The notes under the pieces: generated by a model
What the model was told of the DNA's origin: nothing
The model's database searches: none
What the model saw: the letters and a program-made list of their open reading frames with translations, nothing else
NCBI RefSeq assembly: GCF_001293645.1
Contig: NZ_LBMD01000012.1
Location: 62,001 to 126,000 of the forward strand
DNA from: Bacillus sp. CHD6a
GTDB taxonomy: Bacteria > Bacillota > Bacilli > Bacillales > Bacillaceae_I
DNA length: 64,000 nt
Direction of reading: 5' to 3'
Shown: piece after piece, positions 43,997 to 51,536 of the stretch
How positions within the stretch are numbered: position 1 is the first letter of the stretch
How the letters are laid out: each line of letters starts with the position of its first letter
Made by a program: the position numbers and the translations under genes

Positions 43997-44785
43997 ATGA
44001 ACTGGACCCTGACAATAAAAGACCTCTATCTATTAGCCAAAATGCTCGGAGCAAAAGTCCTTGTTGGCATTCCTAATCCATTCCTTAGACAACGCGAGGA
44101 GGACATGGAGCAGGAATGGGAGGCTACGTTCAAGAAGCTGCACAAAATGGAGCTGGTTGACCTTGTGGATGGTGAGTTGAAGTTTGAAGAAAATTTCATC
44201 CAGACACTGTGGGTGATGGCAAGGTCCAATATGATTACTGAAGTGTTGACCAATCATTCAACTCAAAGTCTATTTTATTTTAGTGAAGACAGGGTGGTGG
44301 AAGTGACTAAAGGCACCGAAAAGGAATATGAGCTTCAAAGCCACCCTGCCCCTGACTGGACTTGGAAACAAGTAATCATTCCACGGATGCTGATGGGGGT
44401 GGAGAATATTCCAGCCCGTCAGAGGAAAAGTCTCTACCTTACACCAGAGGAATACACCATCTATTGTGGGACCATGAAAGTTGAAAATAAGGACGAGCTA
44501 TCGGAAAGGCATGCTCTAACATTAGAAGATTCCTTCATAAAGCAATTTGAGCTTGCCATTCAAAGAAAAAAATATACCAACCGGCTTATGACCTTTTACC
44601 GTGAAGACGAGCAGTGGAGAGTGGAAGGGATGCATTTGTTAACCTCTCCTTCTTCCAACTGGACTTTAAGGATGGTCCAAAAGAACGGAAAGGAAATGCT
44701 TGAGACAAAGCAGTCTCAGGGACAGGCACTTATGGAGGAAATACTGGGTGTTGTCCAGCGGGTAAAAACAAAACAGCCTTCCTAG
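43997..44785 (+). CDS. EspG-like ESX-associated protein
   Basis: A 262-residue soluble protein. Its first 120 residues follow the EspG layout: WTLTIKDLYLLAKMLG, then a VLVGIPNP strand, a charged helix ending EATFKKLHKMELVDLVDGEL, and helix NFIQTLWVMARSN. The C-terminal part holds two strand-rich segments (TNRLMTFYREDEQWRVEGMHLLTS, NWTLRMVQKNGKEML). In mycobacteria EspG is the cytosolic chaperone of ESX PE-PPE substrates. A Firmicute relative (possibly DUF5081) beside an LXG toxin would be expected to escort it. CAAGGGGGAATAGCTTC precedes the ATG. The assignment rests on pattern reading. Confidence 0.6.
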   Translation: MNWTLTIKDLYLLAKMLGAKVLVGIPNPFLRQREEDMEQEWEATFKKLHKMELVDLVDGELKFEENFIQTLWVMARSNMITEVLTNHSTQSLFYFSEDRVVEVTKGTEKEYELQSHPAPDWTWKQVIIPRMLMGVENIPARQRKSLYLTPEEYTIYCGTMKVENKDELSERHALTLEDSFIKQFELAIQRKKYTNRLMTFYREDEQWRVEGMHLLTSPSSNWTLRMVQKNGKEMLETKQSQGQALMEEILGVVQRVKTKQPS

Positions 44786-44821
44786 CATGCAATGATAAAA
44801 ACAGAAAGGTGGAGGGTGTAC

Positions 44822-45238
44822 ATGTTTAAAAAAAAAAGGAAATATGAAGATTACGCTGTTGCCATTTTGGTAGAAAATGAATTATCGCAAGTGGAGTATG
44901 ACAAGCTTGCCGAGCCCTTCAGTGACGAGATAGGTGTTGGGGTTGTCAGTGAAATTAAAGTCGGTCATTACGTAAAGGAATGGGAAGTATTGCAAAGAAA
45001 GTTCCCTGAACAACAACCTTCTTCGTTTCCGCGTTTTGTAATTCTAAGAGTTCATGAAGATAAAGTGAATCAGGCGATAAAAGAGATGGAGCGGAAGAAC
45101 TGGTGGGACTGGCTGTTTAATGCAATCCATCCAGATGAGTATATGATAGCAGAGGATAAGATCATGTATGATTACGAAAACGCGGAATTTTATACCGATA
45201 AGTTTGAAGAGGCTGTTGCGTATTTGAATAATAAATAA
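44822..45238 (+). CDS. Hypothetical protein, last gene of the T7SS effector island
   Basis: A 138-residue acidic soluble protein with no signal peptide or membrane segment and no family I recognise. It has alternating strands and helices (DYAVAILVENELSQVEYDKL, FPRFVILRVHEDKVNQAIKEME) and aromatic patches (KNWWDWLF). GGTGGAGGGTGTAC precedes the ATG at 44822. A terminator follows at once, so it ends the operon. It could be a second immunity or chaperone protein. Confidence 0.6.
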   Translation: MFKKKRKYEDYAVAILVENELSQVEYDKLAEPFSDEIGVGVVSEIKVGHYVKEWEVLQRKFPEQQPSSFPRFVILRVHEDKVNQAIKEMERKNWWDWLFNAIHPDEYMIAEDKIMYDYENAEFYTDKFEEAVAYLNNK

Positions 45239-45270
45239 AAAAGCAAGGCCCGTCTTGGGCCTTGCTTTTT
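45238..45270. terminator. Bidirectional terminator closing the T7SS island
   Basis: A 14-bp perfect stem (AAAAAGCAAGGCCC with GGGCCTTGCTTTTT) around GTCTT. It separates the plus-strand island from the minus-strand ydbT remnant. Confidence 0.93.
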
Positions 45271-45277
45271 AAATACT

Positions 45278-46240
45278 CTATGAAACCCTCTCCCGCCTAA
45301 CCAACCTCTCCCTTTTCCTTTTAAACCAGTTATAAAACTCCCCGGCTTCCTCTTTTGAGACTCCGTTCAGTTCACTAATATGAAGCGGGTTTGCACGGTT
45401 TTGAAAGTACAAGGTTGCAATCCCGAACCGGCGTTGCAACCAGGAGTGTTCTACGGAAACTTGTTGTATACGGTTGTAGTGGGTGATAAATGTTTCGTTG
45501 GTGAGTCCGCCTTTTCGGATCTGGACAGTGTTCCCTTGGCGAAGGTAGCTGGTGAAAAGATAATCCAGCACACGTGTTATCAGTGAGATAGCAAAGACGA
45601 CGCCCGCAGCCCAGAGCCACTCTCTTTTAAATAAGAAAAGACCGACAGCTGCAATGATCGTAAAGTAGTATGGCACCAAGAGCTTGTACCACAGCACTTT
45701 GATTGGAAAACGTTCCATTTTCTCTTGAATGGGATAGTGAGGTAATAGCGTTTCCAACAGCAAGTAGGCTTTTTGCTTTGGCATGAAAGGGAAGAGGGAG
45801 CTTGTTTCTTGCTCTTCTGTTTTCATTTCACCAACACTGATGAGCTTAACTGAAGCTAGTCCGAGCAGGCGTTTTAAGAGAGATTGCTCTACCACCACTG
45901 CTTGTACTTTCTCTTTGGAAATAGCAAAGCTGTTTGTGCTTCCGACACCTTTTTTATATAGATACGCTCAGTGTCATCACTAATTTCGTAGTTTCCATAC
46001 TTCACGGTTGTCTGCAAATAGCCGATGCCCACAGAGATGACCATGGCCAGTACAAAAAGAATAATCAACATCCACCAGTGCAGAAGCAAATAGTCAAAAG
46101 CGCCTTCCGCAGTGTCCTCAATAATAAAGTAATCGGCAAGATTGAAATAGATGGTGGTTAGCAACGGAAAGATGGCCAGAAAGCTTAACGATGTTTGTTG
46201 CAGGCAAAAGGGGTAAAAGATGTACGTAATATGCTTGGAG
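45278..46240 (-). pseudogene. ydbT: ydbT-like bacterial PH-domain membrane protein, truncated and frameshifted
   Basis: This is the C-terminal two thirds of a YdbT-type protein. One frame gives the middle membrane helices and LQTTVKYGNYEISDDTERIYIKK. Another continues SFAISKEKVQAVVVEQSLLKRLLGLASVKL and runs to the stop at 45278, with a second PH domain and RIQQVSVEHSWLQRRFG. The frames meet at a six-A run (45955-45950, minus strand). One extra A, or a -1 slip on A-AAA-AAG, restores YIKKGVGSTNSFAI. The N-terminal PH domain (about 200 residues) and partner ydbS are missing; similarity fades near 46240, where the futA promoter region begins. I judge it a decaying gene, although a sequencing error or programmed slip cannot be excluded for the frameshift alone. 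Confidence 0.7.
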
Positions 46241-46363
46241 GATATGCAAGGTGGCAGAAGGATCTTAAATAGAATAGATGAAGGTGAAGTCAGAAAAGTA
46301 GTTGCGCCTTTATACGTTTCACGTGGAACACAAATAAATTTTGAGAAAATGTTCAAAATAGTA

Positions 46364-46391
46364 TTGACTTGAAAATGATTATCATTACAAT
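46364..46391 (+). promoter_or_regulatory. futA promoter with Fur box in its spacer
   Basis: TTGACT (46364-46369) and TACAAT (46386-46391) are separated by 16 bases. The Fur box TGAAAATGATTATCA (46370-46384, one mismatch from TGATAATNATTATCA) fills the spacer almost exactly, so repressor binding would exclude RNA polymerase. Confidence 0.85.
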
Positions 46392-46397
46392 AGTTAG

Positions 46398-46412
46398 TGA
46401 GAGTGATTATCA
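46398..46412. promoter_or_regulatory. Second Fur box downstream of futA promoter
   Basis: TGAGAGTGATTATCA matches the 7-1-7 Fur pattern with two mismatches and lies near the expected transcription start. The pair gives two adjacent Fur dimer sites. Confidence 0.7.
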
Positions 46413-46448
46413 TTTCTAATGAAATTACATACATAGGGAGTGTACATA

Positions 46449-47522
46449 GTGAAAAAGTTTACTGTCATTTTAAGTATGATGCTAGCTTTAATGTTAGCTT
46501 TAACAGGCTGTGTGAGCAGCACCAATAACAATGGGGCAGAGAACAAAGAAGAAGCAACGAACGAGCAAGGAGAAGTTGTCAACCTATACACTAGCCGTCA
46601 CTACGAAGCGGACCAAGAGCTTTACAAAAAGTTTGAAGAAGAAACAGGCATAAAAGTGAACGTGGTAGAAGGCAAAGGCGACGAGCTTATGGAACGCTTA
46701 AACATTGAAGGGGAAGCTACAGAAGCAGATGTATTTATTACTTCAGATGCTGGTAACCTTCATCAGGCAAAAGAAGCTGAATTACTTCAAGCGGTTGAGA
46801 GTGATGTCCTAGCTGAAAATGTCCCAGAAAAATTACGTGATGTTGACAATCATTGGTTTGGTTTAACAAAGCGTGCGCGTGTTATCGTATATGATAAAGA
46901 GCGTGTAAGCCCAGAAGAACTTTCGACATATGAGGCTTTGGCTGAACCAGAATGGAAAGACCGTGTAGTTATCAGAACATCTGAGAATATGTACAACATG
47001 TCTCTTTTAGCATCTTTTATTGACATCATGGGTAAAGACGAAGCAAAAGCATGGGCACAAGGAATTGCAGATAACATGGCTCGTGACCCTGAAGGTGGAG
47101 ACCGTGACCAAGCGAAGGCTGTTGCAGCAGGAGAAGCGGATGTTGCGATCATGAACACGTACTATCTTGGTGGTATGTTAAATGGAACAGATGAAGAAGA
47201 GAAAAAAGTTGCAGAAAGTGTTGGCGTATTCTTCCCCAACCAAGAAACAACTGGTGCACATATTAACATTAGTGGTGCTGGTGTGACAAAGCATGCGAAA
47301 AATAAAGAAAATGCAATTAAGTTCATCGAGTTCTTAAGCAGCGAAGAGGCACAAGGTCAATTTGCGGAAGCTAACTCCGAATACCCTGTAAATGAGAAAG
47401 TAGAACCTTCTGAGCTATTAAAATCTTGGGGTGAATTTAAAGAGCAAGATATCAACCTTTCTAAGTTAGGTGAAAACCAACAAGAGGCGATTCGCATCTT
47501 CAATGAAGTTGGTTGGAAATAA
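46449..47522 (+). CDS. futA: Ferric iron ABC transporter substrate-binding lipoprotein (FutA/FbpA-like)
   Basis: A 357-residue lipoprotein with signal peptide ending LALTGC, of the FbpA/FutA/IdiA type, which binds naked ferric iron. It begins its mature part with VVNLYTSRHYEADQELYKKFEEETGIKVNVVEGKGDELMERL. The MNTYYLGGM pair of adjacent tyrosines is the usual iron-ligand motif, and GAHINISGAGVTKHAKNKENAIKFIEFL is a family marker. The GTG at 46449 follows GGGAG. Two Fur boxes and a good promoter lie just upstream. A terminator at 47542 separates it from the permease gene. Confidence 0.9.
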   Translation: MKKFTVILSMMLALMLALTGCVSSTNNNGAENKEEATNEQGEVVNLYTSRHYEADQELYKKFEEETGIKVNVVEGKGDELMERLNIEGEATEADVFITSDAGNLHQAKEAELLQAVESDVLAENVPEKLRDVDNHWFGLTKRARVIVYDKERVSPEELSTYEALAEPEWKDRVVIRTSENMYNMSLLASFIDIMGKDEAKAWAQGIADNMARDPEGGDRDQAKAVAAGEADVAIMNTYYLGGMLNGTDEEEKKVAESVGVFFPNQETTGAHINISGAGVTKHAKNKENAIKFIEFLSSEEAQGQFAEANSEYPVNEKVEPSELLKSWGEFKEQDINLSKLGENQQEAIRIFNEVGWK

Positions 47523-47541
47523 GTAAATATGAACAAACCTT

Positions 47542-47580
47542 GAACCGAAGCATACTAGATAGTGCTTCGGTTCTATTTAT
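47542..47580 (+). terminator. Terminator after futA
   Basis: GAACCGAAGCA (47542-47552) pairs with TGCTTCGGTTC (47563-47573), followed by TATTTATTT. It insulates the highly expressed binding protein from the permease. Confidence 0.82.
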
Positions 47581-47600
47581 TTGGAATCTTTTGTTCCATT

Positions 47601-47622
47601 TGAGAATGATTTTCGTTATAAT
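47601..47622 (+). promoter_or_regulatory. Fur-like box and -10 element before futB
   Basis: TGAGAATGATTTTCG (47601-47615) is a Fur-like box and TATAAT (47617-47622) a consensus -10. The -35 is poor. This suggests that the permease and ATPase genes have their own iron-regulated promoter. Confidence 0.6.
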
Positions 47623-47664
47623 TTAGAATGGAGAAACAAAGAGGCAACGAAGGATGTGTCATCT

Positions 47665-49305
47665 GTGAACAGGTTCCATTGGTCAAGGGTACATCATAAA
47701 GGATGGGCGCTTGCAAGTCTTCTTTTTATAGCGATTATATTAATTCCCAATTTACTCATAGCTGTTGAATTTTTTACAGAAGGAAACGACAACTGGCATC
47801 ATATACGAGAATATTTATTAAAGGATTATGTACAAAATTCCGCAGTGATTATTATTTTTACTGCACTGGCAACCATGTTGATTGGCACAAGCCTTGCGTG
47901 GTTGATTACTATTTATCAGTTTCCAATGAGAAACTTTCTAAAATGGGCGTTGATCCTTCCATTGGCTATACCGCCATACATTGCGGCTTATACGTTTCAC
48001 GGTATCCTAAACTATACAGGTGTCGTACAAACCACCTTACGTAACGTGTTTGATATACAGGTGAATCAGGCTTACTTCGATATCATGAGTATGCAAGGGG
48101 CTATCTTCATTTTTACGGTCACCTTGTTTCCTTACGTTTATGCGATTACGAGGAGCTTTTTTCAGAACCTGTCAGCGTCGGTACTCGAGAATGCGAGATT
48201 GCTAGGCGGAAACGATGTGGATACGTTCTTCCGAGTAGCTTTGCCGATTTCAAGAGCGGCAATCGTAGGAAGTGTGACCCTAGTTATTTTAGAAGTGCTA
48301 AATGATTATGGTGTTACAAGTTATTTTGGCATTCAGACGGTCAGTACGGCCATATTTCGTACTTGGTATGGGATGATGGATCTTGATTCTGCTTTGAAGC
48401 TAGCAGGAACTCTAATGGTGTTGGTAATGGTTGTTCTAATGTTTGAAAGAGTGGTGAGGGGAAGAAAGAAATTCTTTGATCCCTCCTCAAAGGTTCGTCC
48501 CATTCAGCCGAAGAAGCTTACTGGAGCAAAAGCTTGGGGTGTATTCGCTTATTGTTTCGGAGTGTTTACCATTGCATTTATCATACCTTTGCTACAGCTG
48601 TTGAGCTGGGCATTTATGACGTATGAAAAAGTATTTAACGCAGAATTTATCATACTTGCAAAAAACTCCGTGTTTGTAGCTTCTATTGCTTCTCTTATTA
48701 TTATATTGGTGGCACTTATTATATCTAACTACACAAGGTTGCAATCAGGTCTGTTGACTAAGTTTATCTCTAGAGTGACAACACTCGGATACTCCATTCC
48801 CGGAGCTGCGATCGCAATTGCGGTCATTACAATATTTATTTCATTAGATCAGTATATTGTGACGTTCCTTGCGCAATTTAATTTAAAACCTGAGTTTGTG
48901 CTGCGAACAACTTTGATTATGTTGATCTTTGCTTATGTGATACGATTCCTTGCTATTGGTTTTAATAACATTGAGGCGGGGTTCGAAAAAGTGGGTAACA
49001 GGTATTCGGAAACTTCTAGGATGCTAGGTGCGTCAACGTTTAGGACGTTCTTTTTGGTAGACCTTCCGTTGTTACGTGGTGCCATCGCCAGCGGCTTCAT
49101 CTTAGTTTTTGTGGATATATTAAAAGAATTACCGTTAACCTTGTTTTTGCAACCATTTAATTTTTCAACCCTTGCGACACAAGCTTTCAAATATGCAAAT
49201 GATGAACGCGTGCAGGAAGCTTCCATTGCTTCCCTGATGATCATCTTCATAAGTGCATTATGTATCTTTATTTTTCACCGTGTGCTTGATAAGGAGGCAA
49301 ACTAA
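47665..49305 (+). CDS. futB: Ferric iron ABC transporter permease (FutB/FbpB-like)
   Basis: A permease of about 546 residues with twelve membrane helices in two homologous halves, each with an EAA-like coupling loop (SASVLENARLLGGNDVDTFFRVALPISRAAIVG and EKVGNRYSETSRMLGASTFRTFFLVDLPLLRGAI). GTG at 47665 follows AAGGATGTG with about seven bases between. An upstream TTG at 47581 lies before the -10 element and cannot be the start if that promoter is used. It pairs with FutA and the ATPase that follows. The stop and next start overlap (TAATG). Confidence 0.88.
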   Translation: MNRFHWSRVHHKGWALASLLFIAIILIPNLLIAVEFFTEGNDNWHHIREYLLKDYVQNSAVIIIFTALATMLIGTSLAWLITIYQFPMRNFLKWALILPLAIPPYIAAYTFHGILNYTGVVQTTLRNVFDIQVNQAYFDIMSMQGAIFIFTVTLFPYVYAITRSFFQNLSASVLENARLLGGNDVDTFFRVALPISRAAIVGSVTLVILEVLNDYGVTSYFGIQTVSTAIFRTWYGMMDLDSALKLAGTLMVLVMVVLMFERVVRGRKKFFDPSSKVRPIQPKKLTGAKAWGVFAYCFGVFTIAFIIPLLQLLSWAFMTYEKVFNAEFIILAKNSVFVASIASLIIILVALIISNYTRLQSGLLTKFISRVTTLGYSIPGAAIAIAVITIFISLDQYIVTFLAQFNLKPEFVLRTTLIMLIFAYVIRFLAIGFNNIEAGFEKVGNRYSETSRMLGASTFRTFFLVDLPLLRGAIASGFILVFVDILKELPLTLFLQPFNFSTLATQAFKYANDERVQEASIASLMIIFISALCIFIFHRVLDKEAN

Positions 49306-49982
49306 TGTTTATCCAGATCCGAGACTTGCAGTTCCAATATAAAAATACAAAAAAGAATACACTCGATCGAATTCAGGTGGATATTGACCGTGGAGAGATT
49401 ATATCTATTCTTGGAAAAAGTGGAAGTGGGAAGAGTACGTTGCTACGTATCATCGCTGGGCTTGAAAATCCAACCTTAGGAAGCATGAAAATAAATGGAG
49501 AAGTAATGTTTGATCCAAGGAACTTCATTGTCCCGGAAAAACGTGGTATCGGGGTCGTGTTCCAGGACTACGCGTTGTTTCCGCATATGACTGTAGCCCA
49601 AAACATTAAGTACGGATTGCGAAAAATGAACCGGAAGCAAAAGCAGGAGCGACTAGAAGAAATGCTTAGCTTGATTAACTTGGCTGATTACGGGCATCGT
49701 TATCCATATGAGCTTAGTGGAGGACAGCAGCAGCGTGTAGCCTTGGCTCGAGCGTTGGCACCGGCACCGTCTCTATTGTTGCTCGATGAGCCGTTTAGTA
49801 ATCTGGATGCGCATCTTCAGGAAAAAATTCGCGACGAGTTAAAAGAAATCCTGAAGAAAACAGGCATCACCTCCATTTTCGTCACCCACGACTTTGCAGA
49901 CGCCAAAGCCATTGCCGACCGGATATTATACATTGATGAGGGGCAACTGGTGAATAGAGCCTGTGACTTGGTGATGAGTTAA
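49305..49982 (+). CDS. futC: Ferric iron ABC transporter ATP-binding protein, short form (FutC/FbpC-like)
   Basis: A 225-residue ABC ATPase. Walker A is GKSGSGKST, the Q-loop is QDYALFPHM, the signature is LSGGQQQRVALARAL, Walker B is LLLLDEP, and the switch histidine is in FVTHDFADAKAIADR. FbpC-type ATPases usually have about 350 residues; here the C-terminal regulatory (TOBE-like) domain, which often senses iron, is absent. GGAGGCAAACTA precedes the ATG, which overlaps the permease stop by one base. The gene ends in a strong terminator followed at once by array 3. Confidence 0.88.
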   Translation: MFIQIRDLQFQYKNTKKNTLDRIQVDIDRGEIISILGKSGSGKSTLLRIIAGLENPTLGSMKINGEVMFDPRNFIVPEKRGIGVVFQDYALFPHMTVAQNIKYGLRKMNRKQKQERLEEMLSLINLADYGHRYPYELSGGQQQRVALARALAPAPSLLLLDEPFSNLDAHLQEKIRDELKEILKKTGITSIFVTHDFADAKAIADRILYIDEGQLVNRACDLVMS

Positions 49983-49992
49983 AGGGGTAAAG

Positions 49993-50044
49993 AGGGGTCT
50001 GACCCTCAGCGCTTTAAAGCACTGAGGGTCAGACCCCTTTTTTT
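49993..50044 (+). terminator. Long terminator after futC
   Basis: AGGGGTCTGACCCTCAG (49993-50009) pairs with CTGAGGGTCAGACCCCT (50022-50038), extended inward by GCTTT/AAAGC, then six Ts. The tip ...GGGTCAGACCCC... is a motif seen again at 60631. Confidence 0.92.
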
Positions 50045-50512
50045 CGTCTCAACGCCCGAAACAACTTTGCAGTGGTGAAAACGGTAGTAGAGAGGTCGTC
50101 TCAAGGACTGAATAGACTTCGCAGTAGTGAAAACGGTAGTAGAGAGGTCGTCTCAAGGACTGAATAGACTTCGCAGTAGTGAAAACGGTAGTAGAGAGGC
50201 CGTCTCAACGCCCAAAACAACTTCACAGTAGTGAAAACGGTAGTAGAGAGGCCGTCTCAACGCCCGAAACAACTTCGCAGTGGTGAAAACGGTAGTAGAG
50301 AGGCCGTCTCAACGCCCGAAACAACTTCGCATTAGAGAAAACGGTAGTAGAGAGGCCGTCTCAACGCCCGAAAACAACTTCGCATTAGAGAAAACGGTAG
50401 TAGAGAGGTCGTCTCAACGCCCGAAACAACTTCACAGGAGCCAAAAAGGCAACATAGAGTCCTAATCAACACCCAAACACCTCCACAGCAGTCCAAACGG
50501 TAACACAGAGCC
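50045..50512 (+). repeat. 52-bp tandem repeat array 3
   Basis: About nine units. ACGGTAGTAGAGA cores begin at 50081, 50133, 50185, 50237, 50289, 50341 and 50394, with decayed units at 50446 and 50497. The steps are 52, 52, 52, 52, 52, 53, 52 and 51. Loops are GGCCG or GGTCG between GAGA and TCTC, then AACGCCCGAAACAACTTCGC and AGTGGTGAAA, or AAGGACTGAATAGACTTCGC in two units. The array starts directly after the futC terminator and ends at the converging permease gene. Same strand sense as arrays 1 and 2. Confidence 0.94.
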
Positions 50513-50531
50513 CCCTTATATCTTCCCAACC

Positions 50532-51536
50532 TCACTTCTTCAACAACAAATACATAAAATAAGGTGCTCCAATCAACGCGACCATGATACCTGCTGGAAT
50601 CCCGATGTCAATCAGATTTCGTCCCATCGTGTCCGCAAACAATAACAACCATCCCCCAATTAAGACTGCTACAGGGAGGAACAGTTGGTTTCTAAGACCA
50701 ACCAGTGATTTGGCTATATGTGGAGCCATCAATCCAACAAAAGCAATCCCACCGGTCACAGAGACCGCAGAAGCGGCCAATGCTACAGCCGTCAACAACA
50801 AAATCATGCGTTCTTTTTCAAGAGATACCCCAACCCCAATTGCCACAGGCTCACTCATGCCAAGCAAATTCAAACGGTTGGCTTTATACAACGTAAAAGG
50901 AACCAATACAAGTAACCAAGGCAACAAAGCTAGTATAAATGGCCAGTCTGTGCCCCAAATGTTACCTGCCAGCCACTTGGCGATGAAATCCACTTTTACA
51001 CGCTCAGCAGAGGAAATCAAGATGATCATCATACCGGATAGTGCCATGGAAAACCCTACTCCGACCAACACCAGACGGACAGGCTGCAACCCGCCATTTC
51101 GCTGATAAGAGAACAGATAAATCAACATAGCCGTAATAAGCGCCCCCAAAAATGCAACCGCCGGTAACATATAGACAAAGGAACCAACGTTAATAGGAAC
51201 ATACAAGAAGAAAATAGAAATAGCCACACCGGCCCCTGCATTTATTCCAATAATTCCTGGGTCCGCCAAGTCGTTACGGGTAACTCCCTGAAGAATCGCA
51301 CCAGATAATGCAAGCGCCATGCCGGCAAGGAGTGTGATGACAATTCGTGGAAGCCTGATAGAAAACAAAACAAACTCCTCTTTAAAGCTCCCTTGACCTA
51401 GTATGGTTGGTATTAACCTGTCGAAGGACAGAGATGCTGGTCCTACACCGATACCAACAACAATGGTAGTCACGATAAGCAAAGATAAAAGAGCTACAAT
51501 AATACGTTGTTTACGAATAATAGACGGATGGATCAT
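50532..51536 (-). CDS. Siderophore ABC permease (FecCD family), second permease
   Basis: A 334-residue BtuC-type permease of about ten helices. Markers are VLFSIRLPRIVITLLAGMALALSGAILQGVTRNDLADPGIIGINAGAG and GGIAFVGLMAPHIAKSLVG. The ATG overlaps the preceding permease stop (ATGA). It is the last gene of the minus-strand operon ATPase - binding protein - permease - permease and abuts array 3. No clear terminator lies between its stop and the array. Confidence 0.88.
   Translation of the reverse strand: MIHPSIIRKQRIIVALLSLLIVTTIVVGIGVGPASLSFDRLIPTILGQGSFKEEFVLFSIRLPRIVITLLAGMALALSGAILQGVTRNDLADPGIIGINAGAGVAISIFFLYVPINVGSFVYMLPAVAFLGALITAMLIYLFSYQRNGGLQPVRLVLVGVGFSMALSGMMIILISSAERVKVDFIAKWLAGNIWGTDWPFILALLPWLLVLVPFTLYKANRLNLLGMSEPVAIGVGVSLEKERMILLLTAVALAASAVSVTGGIAFVGLMAPHIAKSLVGLRNQLFLPVAVLIGGWLLLFADTMGRNLIDIGIPAGIMVALIGAPYFMYLLLKK

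Noticed and set aside
45889-46434. A complete 181-residue gene on the minus strand
   Set aside because: Its N-terminal 60 residues translate the futA promoter and Fur boxes; only the C-terminal part is real, as the middle of the ydbT remnant.
50045-50512. CRISPR array
   Set aside because: The whole 52-bp unit is conserved with no unique spacers, and no cas genes are present at any of the three arrays.
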